A DNA stretch of 64,000 nucleotides from Candidatus Avelusimicrobium pullarium (GCA_944323745.1 CALUTQ010000002.1:1-64000), one strand, 5' to 3'. Counted from the stretch's first letter, positions 33,681-43,396 are shown. Notes: generated from the sequence alone by a model not told the origin. Made by a program: numbers and translations.

Positions 33681-35477
33681 CTATTTATAAAAATGGCTGA
33701 ACTCTTTTAAACTTTCCCCCAGCGCTTTGGGACTGACGGACGTGTCTGAAGGGACAAAATCTTCGTCATAGTTTGTCATTGCGCCATAGTTGTTTAATAC
33801 GGAAATTTTGTTCCCTTCCCGTATGGCTTTGTTGGTATAGCTTAAAATCAGCGTCCAGGGGCGGGGCGTCGGGTCAAACAAATCATAGCCGGAACTGTAG
33901 TCCGCCGCGGGGTTGCTGCAGGCCAGCGCGTGCATTAAAAGCGCAGGCACAATGTCATAGTGGGAAGTGCGATAGTCCTTCTGCCCCCCCTGCATCCCCG
34001 GCCACCACACCAAAAGCGGCACGTGTGTTTGGTATTTGGCAAAGTTGCTGTTGTGCCCCCAAAAATTGTTGCGGGTATCGTTGACTTCCTGCCCGTGGTC
34101 GCCGGTGATAATGATAATGGTGTCTTTGTCCAAACCGCGCTGTTGCAACTCTTTAAAAAGCTGCCCGAGCAAAGAGTCTATAAAATGTACCGAGTTTTTA
34201 TATCGGTTCATATACGGCGTAGGGTCCGTGTTTTTGGTAAGAAGCAGGTAGTTCATAATGTCCCCGTAGGGCGTAAAAGGGGCTTTGTAGTCGGGCGGGA
34301 ATTCCTGCCCGTGGGCCGAATCGTAAAACAGGAAACCGAAAAACGGTTCCTTGGAATTGCGCGTATTTAAAAAGGCCAAAAAGTCCTGCTGGGCGTCCTC
34401 ATCGCGTTCCCATTTGGCTTCCCCGTCGGACGAAATGCGCAGGTTGTCTATGCCGGAAAACACATTGCGGTTAAAAGCGGGGCTGTTTAGGCGGGAGCTG
34501 GCATAAATGCCAAACTGATAGCCCAGCTCGGCCAGTTTTTGCATAAGCACGGGACGCACTTTGGCGCCGGTTACGCTGTCCCAATAAGAATAGGGCATAG
34601 AATAAAAAAGCGAAAACACCCCCGCCTCCGTGGCGTTGCCGCCGGCCAAATGATCGGTAAAATAAAAAGCGTCGGGGGCGTTTTTGTAGGCGGCGTACAG
34701 GTTGGGCATAATTTCCGGCGTAAAGCTGTCGGCACGCCAGGAGTCAATTAAAATAAGCAGTATATTGGGTTTGTCCTTAGTTTGGCAGGAAAGCGGCGCC
34801 AGCGGGTAGGTCAGCGCGCCGGCTCGCGGCGTTTCGTAGGGTTGGCTGGCGGGCTCAAAACCCATTTTGCGCAGGCGGCGGTTCATACTTAAAGGCTGGG
34901 CCCAGGGCAGATAGTCGGCTTGCGTCAACACGGACGGAACTGCCATAAATTTGCCCCACGCATACATACCGTTATAAGCGGCAAAAAGCAAAAAAAGCAC
35001 GCCGGCCGCGCAGACGGCCGCTTTGCCCCCCCAGCCGATTTTGCGCGCCAAATACGTCAGCCCCCACGTAAAAGCGATAATGGCCAGCACCGCAACGGCC
35101 AAAATGGCATAAGTGGCGGGCGGAAACACAAAAATTTCTTTTCCGGCAGGGCCGAAAAACAGCTGCAGCATAGCCATACTGATGTGGAAACGATACTGCG
35201 TGTAGACAAAAATATCCAAAAGCAGTGCGATATTAAACAAGCTGCCCAGCACAATACTGCCGGCCAAAGCCGTCTTGGGCCCGAGCAGACGCAGCAAGAC
35301 CAAAAGCACAAAAAGCCCCGCGGCAAACATAAAGGTATTGCCCGGTATAAAAAGCGCCGTGAACAAAACCCCCGTCGCCGTAGGGTAAAAGCCGCTGATA
35401 AAATAATAAATCAGACAGAGCAGACACCAAAGAAGAAATTCAATAAAACAAAACCAAAAGATATTTTTATAATTCAT
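33681..35477 (-). CDS. YejM/PbgA-like inner-membrane sulfatase-fold protein
   Basis: This 598-residue protein has five N-terminal membrane helices (to about residue 175), then an alkaline-phosphatase-fold domain: NILLILIDSWRAD, the nucleophile-position Thr in GGNATEAGVF, and metal ligands in ITGDHGQE and FWGHNS. In enterobacteria YejM/PbgA controls LPS synthesis and binds lipid. Here a phosphoglycerol or phosphoethanolamine transferase role is also possible. TATAAT lies 6 nt before the ATG with no Shine-Dalgarno, so it is a leaderless candidate. Confidence 0.82.
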   Translation of the reverse strand: MNYKNIFWFCFIEFLLWCLLCLIYYFISGFYPTATGVLFTALFIPGNTFMFAAGLFVLLVLLRLLGPKTALAGSIVLGSLFNIALLLDIFVYTQYRFHISMAMLQLFFGPAGKEIFVFPPATYAILAVAVLAIIAFTWGLTYLARKIGWGGKAAVCAAGVLFLLFAAYNGMYAWGKFMAVPSVLTQADYLPWAQPLSMNRRLRKMGFEPASQPYETPRAGALTYPLAPLSCQTKDKPNILLILIDSWRADSFTPEIMPNLYAAYKNAPDAFYFTDHLAGGNATEAGVFSLFYSMPYSYWDSVTGAKVRPVLMQKLAELGYQFGIYASSRLNSPAFNRNVFSGIDNLRISSDGEAKWERDEDAQQDFLAFLNTRNSKEPFFGFLFYDSAHGQEFPPDYKAPFTPYGDIMNYLLLTKNTDPTPYMNRYKNSVHFIDSLLGQLFKELQQRGLDKDTIIIITGDHGQEVNDTRNNFWGHNSNFAKYQTHVPLLVWWPGMQGGQKDYRTSHYDIVPALLMHALACSNPAADYSSGYDLFDPTPRPWTLILSYTNKAIREGNKISVLNNYGAMTNYDEDFVPSDTSVSPKALGESLKEFSHFYK

Positions 35478-35525
35478 ATATAAATTATAACTAAATTTAA
35501 AAAAGGAATTTTGCGTAGGAATTTT

Positions 35526-36428
35526 CTACAATGCGTCGGCAATTTCCCGTATAGTTAAAAAGCAAATGCGCGCACCTGCCGGGGTTAAGACCGTTTGGGA
35601 AGTAACTTCTTTGCCGGGGTGTATAAAATTGCGCTGTGCGCGCGCCACGCGGGTTAAGCGCAGCAAATGCGCGTTAAGCAGCCCGTGACGGGTGCAGAGC
35701 TCAATTAAATCGTTGAGGTTTAATTCGTAAATATTTTGGGGTTTGCGGCCCGCGGCGGAAAGTTTTTTCTTGTGCAGCTTTTGTTCAAGATGGCGTGCCA
35801 GCAGCAGTTCCAGCAAGGCCCCCGCCAGCACGGCCACCGCCCTGTAGTTTTGCAATAAATAAGAGGCCGTCAGCTCATCAAAAATTTCACATAACGTGTT
35901 TTTGTACGTGCGCGAAAAACGGGCCAGTTTTTGGCGGGTGGCAAAATAACCGATGGCCTCCAAATTTTTTGCGTCAAACAATGTTTGCGCCTGCCTCCAA
36001 AGCGGCGGCACCGGCTGCTGTTTTGTTTTGCGCGGCGTTTTGACCGCATAAGCGCTTACGGCGGCTACGGCGGTAAACGCGGGCAGGGTGCTTTCCTGCC
36101 TGATTTTTAAACCGTTGATTAATTTGCTGGTTTCTTTATCGGCCGGGTTTTGATTCAGCAGCCGCCGTGCCAGACACTTGGCTTGGCGCAGCTGGCCTTC
36201 TGCCAAAAAAGCCTGCAGCAGATACGGGTGCAGCAGTTGTTCTTTTTGCTGTTTGTCGGCATATAAAAGCGCAAAACGATAGCAGGATATAATTTGTGCG
36301 TGCCGGCCGTTTTGTGCCAAATGCCGGTACAGGCGGTACAATGCCGGCGCAAAGGACTGCTTGGAAATAAGCAGCCTTTTAATTTCTTCCAGCTGTTTGT
36401 GTATGTGCTGTTTTAAAATACCTTCCAT
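35526..36428 (-). CDS. Helical protein with DUF4145/HEPN-like C-terminal domain
   Basis: This 300-residue protein has an N-terminal half of TPR-like helices (residues about 10-110), then a linker with PRKTKQQPVPP. The C-terminal helical domain has AVLAGALLELLLARHL and ends in RVARAQRNFIHPGKE, the R-x(4-6)-H arrangement of HEPN/DUF4145 domains, which occur in RNA-processing and defence proteins. Start ATG 36428 is inferred: the longer frame is antisense to the MFS gene. A weak TACCAT lies 6 nt upstream. RNase activity is not shown. Confidence 0.55.
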   Translation of the reverse strand: MEGILKQHIHKQLEEIKRLLISKQSFAPALYRLYRHLAQNGRHAQIISCYRFALLYADKQQKEQLLHPYLLQAFLAEGQLRQAKCLARRLLNQNPADKETSKLINGLKIRQESTLPAFTAVAAVSAYAVKTPRKTKQQPVPPLWRQAQTLFDAKNLEAIGYFATRQKLARFSRTYKNTLCEIFDELTASYLLQNYRAVAVLAGALLELLLARHLEQKLHKKKLSAAGRKPQNIYELNLNDLIELCTRHGLLNAHLLRLTRVARAQRNFIHPGKEVTSQTVLTPAGARICFLTIREIADAL

Positions 36429-36509
36429 AACCGTATGGTAACAATTAAATGCGGGAGGAAACAAAAAAATCTTTCGGGAAGAAGCCATAAAAAAATATAA
36501 TAAACAAAT

Positions 36510-37889
36510 ATGAACGAAAATGAACAAACGCAACAGAAAGCCAAAACGTCTTTGTGGCAAGAGCTGAAAATTATCTTTTCTTCCTCCCGCGCGTTTTGGC
36601 TGGTGAATATGGTCAACTTCGGCGAAGGAATTGCCTATTTCGGCATTTTGACGCTGATAACCCTCTTTCTGGGCAGAAATGTGGGGATGAGCGACGCGAT
36701 GACGGGGGTAAGCGTTTCCACCTTTACGGGGTTGGTAACGCTGTGTATGTTCGGCGGCGGGTTCGTGTCCGACAAATACGGCGTGCGTAAGGCGCTTACC
36801 ATTGCGCTGGTATTGCTTTTTGCCGGCCGCGTGCTGCTGGGATTTGCCGAGGTACCTGCCGATTTGGGCCTGCGCCCGCTGGGCTATGTAATGTCTTGGG
36901 TGTCTATTGTGCTGATGGCGGTGGGATCGGGCATTTTGCAGCCGGCTTTGTATGCCGGCGCCAAGGAGTACACCAACCCGAAAGTTTCGGCCATTGCCTT
37001 CAGTTTTATTTATGCCATTATGAATTTGGGCATTGTGTGCGAAAATTTTATTTCCCCCTTCATCCGCACCGATGAGCCGTTTATAGGCGGCATTCACGGT
37101 TTGGGATGGGGTATTATGGGCGTGTTTTTAACCTGCACGGCGCTGACGGGCGTTTTGCTTTTGGCCCATATCACCCTGTTTACCAAAAAGGTGGAAAAAG
37201 AATGCCGCACCGTCGCCGCGGCGGAAGAAGAAAACCAAAACAAAACCTGGAAACAGCGCCTGAGCGAAATGCCGTTTCGGGATATGCGTTTTATGTGGTT
37301 TATTTTTATTTTGCTGCCGGTGCAGACGCTTTTTGCCCATCAGTTTTTAACTATTCCGGAATATATTTTCCGCGTGTTTCCGGCCGAAGTGGCCGCCAAA
37401 TTTGAATGGATCAACGGCATCAACCCGTTTATTATCGTCATTTTTGTGCCGCTGATTGCTATGCTTACGCGCAAGGTAAGCGTGTTTAAAATGCTGCTTG
37501 TGGGCACTTCTATTTCCGCCGCTACCACCTTCTTGCTTATAGGGCAGCAGCCCAGCCTGACGCTGCTGATTATTTATGTGGTCGTATTTTCGTTCGGGGA
37601 AGCGTCCTGGTCTTCGCGTTTTTACGAATATGTGGCCGATTTGGCCCCCGCCGGCCAAGTGGGCGCGTATATGGGGCTGGCGGGGCTGCCGTGGTTTATG
37701 GCCAAGTTTACCACGGGGCTTTATTCCGGCTCTATGCTGGCGCATTTTATCCCCAAAGAAGGAGTGCAAAACCCCGGAGAAATGTGGCTGATTTATGCTG
37801 TTATTGCCTGTATTTCCCCCATCGGCCTGTTGCTGACGCGCAAATGGATAGAAGGCGGCAAACAAACCCCTTCCGTGCCCAAAAACTGA
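36510..37889 (+). CDS. Major facilitator superfamily transporter
   Basis: This 459-residue protein has 12 membrane helices. Helix 1 carries NFGEGIAYFGILTLITLFL, the loop 2-3 motif is GGGFVSDKYGVRKAL, and helix 4 has a long loop, resembling peptide/nitrate-type (POT-like) MFS carriers. The substrate is unknown. TATAAT lies 8 nt before the ATG and there is no Shine-Dalgarno, so it is a leaderless candidate. Confidence 0.85.
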   Translation: MNENEQTQQKAKTSLWQELKIIFSSSRAFWLVNMVNFGEGIAYFGILTLITLFLGRNVGMSDAMTGVSVSTFTGLVTLCMFGGGFVSDKYGVRKALTIALVLLFAGRVLLGFAEVPADLGLRPLGYVMSWVSIVLMAVGSGILQPALYAGAKEYTNPKVSAIAFSFIYAIMNLGIVCENFISPFIRTDEPFIGGIHGLGWGIMGVFLTCTALTGVLLLAHITLFTKKVEKECRTVAAAEEENQNKTWKQRLSEMPFRDMRFMWFIFILLPVQTLFAHQFLTIPEYIFRVFPAEVAAKFEWINGINPFIIVIFVPLIAMLTRKVSVFKMLLVGTSISAATTFLLIGQQPSLTLLIIYVVVFSFGEASWSSRFYEYVADLAPAGQVGAYMGLAGLPWFMAKFTTGLYSGSMLAHFIPKEGVQNPGEMWLIYAVIACISPIGLLLTRKWIEGGKQTPSVPKN

Positions 37890-37894
37890 CGCAT

Positions 37895-37921
37895 TAGCCC
37901 CCGTTTTGGCGGGGGCTTTTG
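37895..37921 (+). terminator. Terminator of the MFS gene
   Basis: AGCCCCCG and CGGGGGCT with a 5-6-nt loop and four T. Confidence 0.9.
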
Positions 37922-37964
37922 TATAATCGGCTCAATTTTTTGTAAAATAAAAAAAGAATATTTT

Positions 37965-38036
37965 GCCCCCATAGCTCAACGGATAGAGCACCTGCCTTCT
38001 AAGCAGGGGATTACAGTTCGATTCTGTATGGGGGTA
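37965..38036 (+). tRNA. tRNA-Arg (anticodon TCT)
   Basis: A 72-nt cloverleaf: acceptor GCCCCCA/TGGGGGT (with one G-T pair), D arm GCTC..GAGC, anticodon arm CCTGC-CTTCTAA-GCAGG (anticodon TCT, reads AGA), T arm TACAG-TTCGATT-CTGTA, discriminator A. CCA is not encoded. A T run follows. Confidence 0.95.
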
Positions 38037-38558
38037 TTTTTATGTGCAGGCCGCCCCTGTGCACATCCCCCCTTAGCCTCATTCTAATGTATTACCGCGG
38101 CATACGAAACAAAAGCGAAAATATACAAACAGCTTGACGGCAAAAGCAAAAAGGTTTTAACTGCGTGTCTTTTCGTTTTATATTGGCTATACGGACATTG
38201 TTTTGTTAGCATAGAAAGCACCGACCGACGGACTTTTAACCTTCATCAAAAGCAGCTTTTAACCGTGCCTGCCAGTGGCGTGTTTTTATTCCCGCTTTTG
38301 TTGATAGGCCGCCAAAACGGGGGCTGAGCCACCACGGCGCGAACCGTGTTAAAATCACGCAACAAACAGCCGGACAAAGCGCTTATTTTTGCCTATCTTA
38401 TTTTGTACGGCGGTTGTATAGTGCATAAAAACTCCATTTTTTGAAGCATTTGCCGGAAGGCTACTTGCACAAGCGGCACTTGTCCCAAGACAAAGACGCT
38501 TGAAACGTGTTTTTGTGTCTCTTGTTTTTGTAACATAAGAAATAGCAGGAAGCTGCCT
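38037..38558. other. Gene-free stretch after tRNA-Arg
   Basis: About 520 bp with no supported gene. A short hairpin (TGTGCA..TGCACA) lies at 38042-38064. No direct repeat of the tRNA 3' end was seen, so I find no evidence for an integrated element. Confidence 0.4.
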
Positions 38559-39611
38559 ATGCCCGTGCGAAAAATTATTCATATAGATATGGACGCGTTT
38601 TACGCTTCGGTGGAACAGCGCGATAACCCCGCATTAAAAGGCCGTCCCGTGGCTGTCGGGCACGACGGCCCGCGCGGCGTAGTGGCCACTGCCAGTTATG
38701 AAGCGCGGCGCTACGGGGTGCACTCGGCAATGTCGGCCGCGCGTGCCAAGCGGCTGTGCCGCAATTTGGTGTTTGTGCCGGTGCGTATGGAGGTATATAA
38801 AAATATTTCCCGCCGCATCCACGCTATTTTCCGCCAATACACCGATAAAGTGGAGCCTCTTTCTATTGATGAAGCCTTTTTGGACGTTTCCCACCTGCCT
38901 TGCGCTACGCGCGCGGCGCAGGAAATCAAAGCCCGTATTTGGCAGGAAACGGGGCTGACCGCTTCGGCGGGCGTGTCTGTAAATAAAATGCTGGCCAAAA
39001 TCGCATCCGACTGCCGCAAGCCTAACGGCCTTTTTGTGATATCGCCCAAAAATGTGCAAGCGTTTGTCTTGCGTCTGCCGGTAGAAAAATTTTTTGGCGT
39101 GGGCAAAGTAACGGCTCAAAAAATGCACGAATTGGGCATTTTTACCGGTGCAGATTTGCGCCGTGCGCCTTTGTCTTTATTGTTGCGGCATTTTGGCAAA
39201 AGCGGGAAAAGTTATTACGATTACGCCCGCGGCAAAGACGAGCGGGAAGTAATTTCACAGCGGGTGCGCAAGTCGTTGGGGGCGGAAGAAACCTTTGCGG
39301 CAGACAGCGCCGATATGCGTTTTTTAAGCGAACAATTGCAGGCGGTTTGCCTTAAAGTTTGGCAGCGCAAAGAAAAAGCCTCTTTTGAAGGCAAAACCGT
39401 CACGCTGAAACTTAAATTTGCCGATTTTAAACAAATTACCCGCGCCCGCACATTGGGCGGGGCTATATCTTCGCAAAAGGAGCTGTTTGCCGCGGCGTTG
39501 GATATACTTAAACGGGTCCCTTTAAAAAAACGCCGCGTACGTTTGTTGGGCGTTACTATTTCCAATGCACCGCATACGCAAGACGGCGGACAACTGCATT
39601 TTGATTTTTAA
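38559..39611 (+). CDS. dinB: DNA polymerase IV (Y-family)
   Basis: This 350-residue translesion polymerase has the first acidic site IHIDMDAFYASVE, the steric-gate region YEARRYGV, catalytic SIDEAFLDVS, and the HhH FFGVGKVTAQKM. A little-finger domain (about 235-345) is present. It lacks a visible beta-clamp motif beyond the short C-terminus QLHFDF. GCAGGAAG precedes the start. It is monocistronic. Confidence 0.96.
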   Translation: MPVRKIIHIDMDAFYASVEQRDNPALKGRPVAVGHDGPRGVVATASYEARRYGVHSAMSAARAKRLCRNLVFVPVRMEVYKNISRRIHAIFRQYTDKVEPLSIDEAFLDVSHLPCATRAAQEIKARIWQETGLTASAGVSVNKMLAKIASDCRKPNGLFVISPKNVQAFVLRLPVEKFFGVGKVTAQKMHELGIFTGADLRRAPLSLLLRHFGKSGKSYYDYARGKDEREVISQRVRKSLGAEETFAADSADMRFLSEQLQAVCLKVWQRKEKASFEGKTVTLKLKFADFKQITRARTLGGAISSQKELFAAALDILKRVPLKKRRVRLLGVTISNAPHTQDGGQLHFDF

Positions 39612-39629
39612 TTTGTGCCTGCGCACACC

Positions 39630-39652
39630 AAAAAGATTTGGTGTTTCCGGCC
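39630..39652 (+). terminator. Weak terminator after dinB
   Basis: ACACCAAA-AAGA-TTTGGTGT stem; the T tail is short. Confidence 0.45.
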
Positions 39653-39697
39653 TTTATTTGCTTAAATTAAAACATATAATTTCAGGGAGATTTTAAA

Positions 39698-40504
39698 ATG
39701 ACATCTGTTTTGCCGCAAGTTTGGTTAGTATGTGCAATGAACAAGCCGGATATGTATGCATCTTTTTTTACCGACAACCCGAATTGTAAAGAAGGCTATC
39801 ATTTTGTTTGTTACGATAACCGTACCGACAATCAAGCCATACCGGTGCGCTATAACGATTTTTTAGAAAATAAATTGCCGGCAGACGGCTGGGTGGCGTT
39901 TTGCCATCAGGACTTCCGCCTCGATGAAGACATCCGCCCCAAATTGCTCCATTTGCCCAAAGGCAGCATTTATGGGGTAGTGGGCACCAAAACACTGTCT
40001 AAAAAAGCTTTTACCTGCAAGATACGAGGCTGCAAGTTATTAAAATCTTCTTTTGGCGTAGATTTATACACGGAGTACGTAGGCCGTATTAAATGGCTTA
40101 GAAAAGACGGCAGCATTAAAGAACTGCACCGTCCCGCCGTGTGCCCTGCTGAAACGGTGGACACGCTGGAACCGTGTTTTGTACTGCTGCATACCGATTT
40201 GATACGTAAACATCAGCTGCGGTTTGACCCGTTTTATGATTTTCACCTTTATGCGGAAGAACTCTCTGTCCGTGCCCGTTTGCATTATGGGGTGCAAACC
40301 CAAGTAATTAATTTGCAGGGACTGCATTATTCCAAAGGGTTTAAAGACGAGAACTTTTATAATAAATACATTGCTTTGGTGCGCAAATATCCCGATGAGC
40401 TGTTTTCCACTTCTTCTGCCGGCATAGAAGATTTGCTGATTATGCGCCGCGCACTTGGCTTGAATACTCCCAAAAAATACCGCAGTATGCTGCTTGTTCC
40501 TTAA
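39698..40504 (+). CDS. Glycosyltransferase-like protein (PF13712-type)
   Basis: This 268-residue protein has an N-terminal Rossmann-like half, then GWVAFCHQDFRLDEDI (the DxD-like HQD position) and GSIYGVVGTK, as in the glycosyltransferase-like family PF13712. The C-terminal half has DPFYDFHLYAEELSVRA. No membrane helix is seen. It may transfer sugars onto a surface structure; the neighbouring gene is a prepilin. GGGAGA precedes the ATG. Confidence 0.6.
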   Translation: MTSVLPQVWLVCAMNKPDMYASFFTDNPNCKEGYHFVCYDNRTDNQAIPVRYNDFLENKLPADGWVAFCHQDFRLDEDIRPKLLHLPKGSIYGVVGTKTLSKKAFTCKIRGCKLLKSSFGVDLYTEYVGRIKWLRKDGSIKELHRPAVCPAETVDTLEPCFVLLHTDLIRKHQLRFDPFYDFHLYAEELSVRARLHYGVQTQVINLQGLHYSKGFKDENFYNKYIALVRKYPDELFSTSSAGIEDLLIMRRALGLNTPKKYRSMLLVP

Positions 40505-40709
40505 ATAATATTCGATTGTTATATGCCGAAAATAGATATTTGGTGATAATAAATATCGGCTATTGTATAATATATCGCAAAAAAATCTTGTTCGTCTTGA
40601 TTTTTGGTCTTTTTGTTATAATACTTTGGATTAGAGATACGTTTATCTCTGGTTAAAGTAACATCTTTGAATTACTTAAATAAATACACTTAATTCGTGG
40701 GAGGAATAT

Positions 40710-42032
40710 ATGCTTTTTTCAAAAAAGAAAGCATTTACGTTAACCGAATTGTTAGTGGTCGTTATTGTATTGGGTACCTTAGCGGCCATTGCCGTGCCTA
40801 AGTTTTCCCGCGTGCTGGAAACGCGTAAAACAACGGAAGCGGAAAATATCTTTTCGGCCGTACGTGATGAGCAGGAACATCGCTGTTCTTTTGGCAAGCG
40901 ATATCAAACGGACAAATCGCAAGTGCAAATGCTGGCCAGCTTGTCCAGTTCTAATTACGCTTACGGGTTGACGGAGCAGGGGATAACGGCGTCTTCGGGC
41001 AAAGGATACACGTTAAAGATGCTTTCGTATAAAGACGGGCAAGTGTGTTGCGAAGGCGATTATTGCGACAGTCTTAATAAAGATTACCCCAAATGTGACA
41101 CGATTACGGTAGCAAAAGACGAGTGTGCCGGCGAAGCAGTTGTGGTAGAACCGCAGCCTCAGCCGGACCCGGAACCTACCCCAATGGAATGTTCCGCCTC
41201 AACCAAACCATCCACCAGCCAAGCGTGTGGCAACTGCGGCACGCAAGTGCGTACAGTTACCTGCAATTCGGAAACAGGGGAATGGGTGGCCGGCGCTTGG
41301 GGCAGCTGTTCCGGCCAAGGGGTTTGTTCTCCCGGGGAAACGGAAAGCCAATCTTGCGGCGGAAATTATGTAGGCCGCCAGCAACGTACGTGCAGCTCCA
41401 GCTGCACTTGGAGTGCTTGGGACAGCAGCAACTGCGCAGAAGATGTCTGCACTGCTTATCCGAATATGATTATGACGGATACGAACACGTGGAGCTATTG
41501 CTGCAAAAACAGCAGTGTCACAAACCCGGTGTGTTATAAGTCTTGTTCCAAAACTACTTCCAGCTTGGGCAGTTTGGGCAGCACGCAATACGGGTGGATC
41601 TCTACCGGCAAAACTTGTTCCAACGGCGGTGGCGGGCAAGCTGCTACGCATATTAGTTGTACCGGTATGACCTGTGGCGCCAATACAGTGGGGATGACCT
41701 GCTGCTCCGGTTCTACGGAAAGACAGTGCGGTATAGGCACTTCCGGTTCTACCATCAATAAAGTAACGACGGAATGGTATTGCGCCACCAGTGTGCAATG
41801 TTCCGAAAATTGCTTGGGGTATACCAAAGCCTCCTCCGGCAGTAACGACAATGATAATGACAGCGGCGGTTTCAACCCTGGGGCCGGCAGCAGCGGTGGC
41901 GGCGGCGTGCGCCCTCCCGGCGGTAATACCGGCGGAGGCAACACGGGCGGCTCTACCCCGGGTATTAACCGCCCCGGCAGAGGTGGCTCCAGCGGGGGTG
42001 GCGGCGGAATATCTATCTTCCCCGGACGCTAA
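40710..42032 (+). CDS. Type IV prepilin-like protein with Cys-rich and Gly-rich C-terminus
   Basis: This 440-residue protein has a class III prepilin leader, cut before Phe9 (KKKA then FTLTELLVVVIVLGTLAAIA) with the +5 Glu present. The pilin-like domain covers about 25-145. A Pro-rich linker (PQPQPDPEPTP) leads to a region with over 25 Cys in TSP1-like units (CGNCGTQVRTVTC, GAWGSCSGQGVCSPG, SSSCTWSAWDSSNC). The tail from about 375 is Gly/Pro-rich. Typical pilins are about 150 residues, so this is a large adhesin-like minor pilin or pseudopilin. GGGAGG precedes the ATG. Confidence 0.85.
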   Translation: MLFSKKKAFTLTELLVVVIVLGTLAAIAVPKFSRVLETRKTTEAENIFSAVRDEQEHRCSFGKRYQTDKSQVQMLASLSSSNYAYGLTEQGITASSGKGYTLKMLSYKDGQVCCEGDYCDSLNKDYPKCDTITVAKDECAGEAVVVEPQPQPDPEPTPMECSASTKPSTSQACGNCGTQVRTVTCNSETGEWVAGAWGSCSGQGVCSPGETESQSCGGNYVGRQQRTCSSSCTWSAWDSSNCAEDVCTAYPNMIMTDTNTWSYCCKNSSVTNPVCYKSCSKTTSSLGSLGSTQYGWISTGKTCSNGGGGQAATHISCTGMTCGANTVGMTCCSGSTERQCGIGTSGSTINKVTTEWYCATSVQCSENCLGYTKASSGSNDNDNDSGGFNPGAGSSGGGGVRPPGGNTGGGNTGGSTPGINRPGRGGSSGGGGGISIFPGR

Positions 42033-42047
42033 GCCTGAAAATAATTT

Positions 42048-42082
42048 AAACGGCTCTGTTTTTGCAACAGGGCCGTTTTTAT
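42048..42082 (+). terminator. Terminator of the prepilin gene
   Basis: AAACGGCTCTGTT and AACAGGGCCGTTT flank a short loop, followed by TT. Confidence 0.85.
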
Positions 42083-42163
42083 TTGCGCGCGTGCGTTCGG
42101 GTTTTTTCTTTTTTTCTTACCTCAAAATGCTACAATAAAGCTAACTGTGCAAAGGGGTCAAAC

Positions 42164-43396
42164 GTGAAGAAACTTTCCTTTTCTTATTCTAAGATGGGTA
42201 TGTATAAAGAATGCCCGCAAAAATATAAGTTCCGCTATGTGCATATGCTGCCCGAACAGCCTAAATATTATTTTGCTTTCGGCTCTGCCCTGCACGAGGT
42301 AATGGAATATATTTACAACCCGACAAATCCTTCTTTCCCGACATTGGAGCAGGCTTTGTCTTTTTTTAAAACCCATTGGGACAGCACCTCTTTTGACCAG
42401 AAAGGCTATGCCTCTATGGAAAAAGAAGCCCAAGGATTTGCCGAAGGCCAGCGCATTATTGCCGCCTATTACGGCAAACACGCCAACAGTTTTGTACATC
42501 CGCTTTCGGTGGAAATGAAAAGCACTTTGGATATGGACGGCCTGAGCCTGATCAGTATTTTGGATCGCATTGATTATTTGGGCGATGGCCGCGTGCGCAT
42601 TTTGGACTATAAAACGGGCAAAACCGTCCAGCGGGAGCCGGACCAGCTGATGATGTACCAAAAAGTAGCCGAAAACAGCCCCGCCGTACTGCATTTGGTA
42701 CAGCAGACGGACCCGTCCGTAAAAGAAATCAAGGTAGAAAAACTCAGTTTTTACCATTTGCCCACCTTGCAGGAACTTTCTTTTGACCGCGGCAGCGATA
42801 AAGAAATGTACGCGTTTTGGCAAAAAGTACTGGGCGTGGCCGACGAAATACGCGCCGGCAAGTTTGACCCGCAGCCCGAAGAAAACAAATGCCGCTGGTG
42901 CGACTACCGCAATATTTGCCCCGTTTTTACGGGCAAGGAATATTCCGGCCCGAGCGGCTGGAGCGCCAAAACGGCGCCGTCTGCCGCCTCCGGCGCGTTG
43001 CTTGCGGCTGCTTCTGCGTCTGCCGTTCCCCCCGCTAAGACGGAAGATGAACTTCTTTCGGACAAAATAGACCGACTGGGGGCGTTGCTGCGGGAAGAAA
43101 AACAACTCCGGCAGGAAATTGCCCATACAATGGACAAAAAAGGCTATAAACGCCATTTCGGGGCCCGTTTTAAAGCAGAAATAAAAGAAGAAAAAAAACG
43201 TACGTTTGCCGATAAGCAAAAAACGCTGGACACCTTGCGTGCACTGGGGCTGCTTAGCAAGACGTTAGTCCCCACGCAAAGCACTATTAGCGCTTTGTTG
43301 GACGATTCGTCCGTTTCCCCCCAAGCCAAAGAACAACTGCGTGCCCTGGCCGAGGAAACCGCCCAAACCGATTTGCAAATTACCGAGGCAGAATAA
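42164..43396 (+). CDS. RecB-like PD-(D/E)XK nuclease with Cas4/AddB-type Fe-S cluster
   Basis: This 410-residue protein begins at GTG 42164 (AGGGG 8 nt before it); an upstream ATG lies inside the pilin terminator. It matches PDDEXK_1: SYSKMGMYKECPQKY (first Cys), FGSALHEVME (conserved His), ILDRIDYL (Asp), ILDYKTGK (DxK), QLMMYQ (motif with Gln/Tyr), and CRWCDYRNIC (three more Cys). The C-terminal 120 residues are a coiled coil unlike AddB. It is a DNA exonuclease or nickase by family. It is followed by a gene overlapping by 1 bp (TAATG). Confidence 0.82.
   Translation: MKKLSFSYSKMGMYKECPQKYKFRYVHMLPEQPKYYFAFGSALHEVMEYIYNPTNPSFPTLEQALSFFKTHWDSTSFDQKGYASMEKEAQGFAEGQRIIAAYYGKHANSFVHPLSVEMKSTLDMDGLSLISILDRIDYLGDGRVRILDYKTGKTVQREPDQLMMYQKVAENSPAVLHLVQQTDPSVKEIKVEKLSFYHLPTLQELSFDRGSDKEMYAFWQKVLGVADEIRAGKFDPQPEENKCRWCDYRNICPVFTGKEYSGPSGWSAKTAPSAASGALLAAASASAVPPAKTEDELLSDKIDRLGALLREEKQLRQEIAHTMDKKGYKRHFGARFKAEIKEEKKRTFADKQKTLDTLRALGLLSKTLVPTQSTISALLDDSSVSPQAKEQLRALAEETAQTDLQITEAE

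Noticed and set aside
38037-38558. tRNA-Arg flank as an integration site
   Set aside because: No integrase, no repeated tRNA 3' end and no foreign gene block was seen.
42158-43219. 353-codon minus-strand frame
   Set aside because: Antisense to the RecB-like nuclease, whose motifs are complete.
42164-43396. RecB-like nuclease as Cas4 of a CRISPR system
   Set aside because: No CRISPR array or other cas genes, and it has a long C-terminal coiled coil unlike Cas4.
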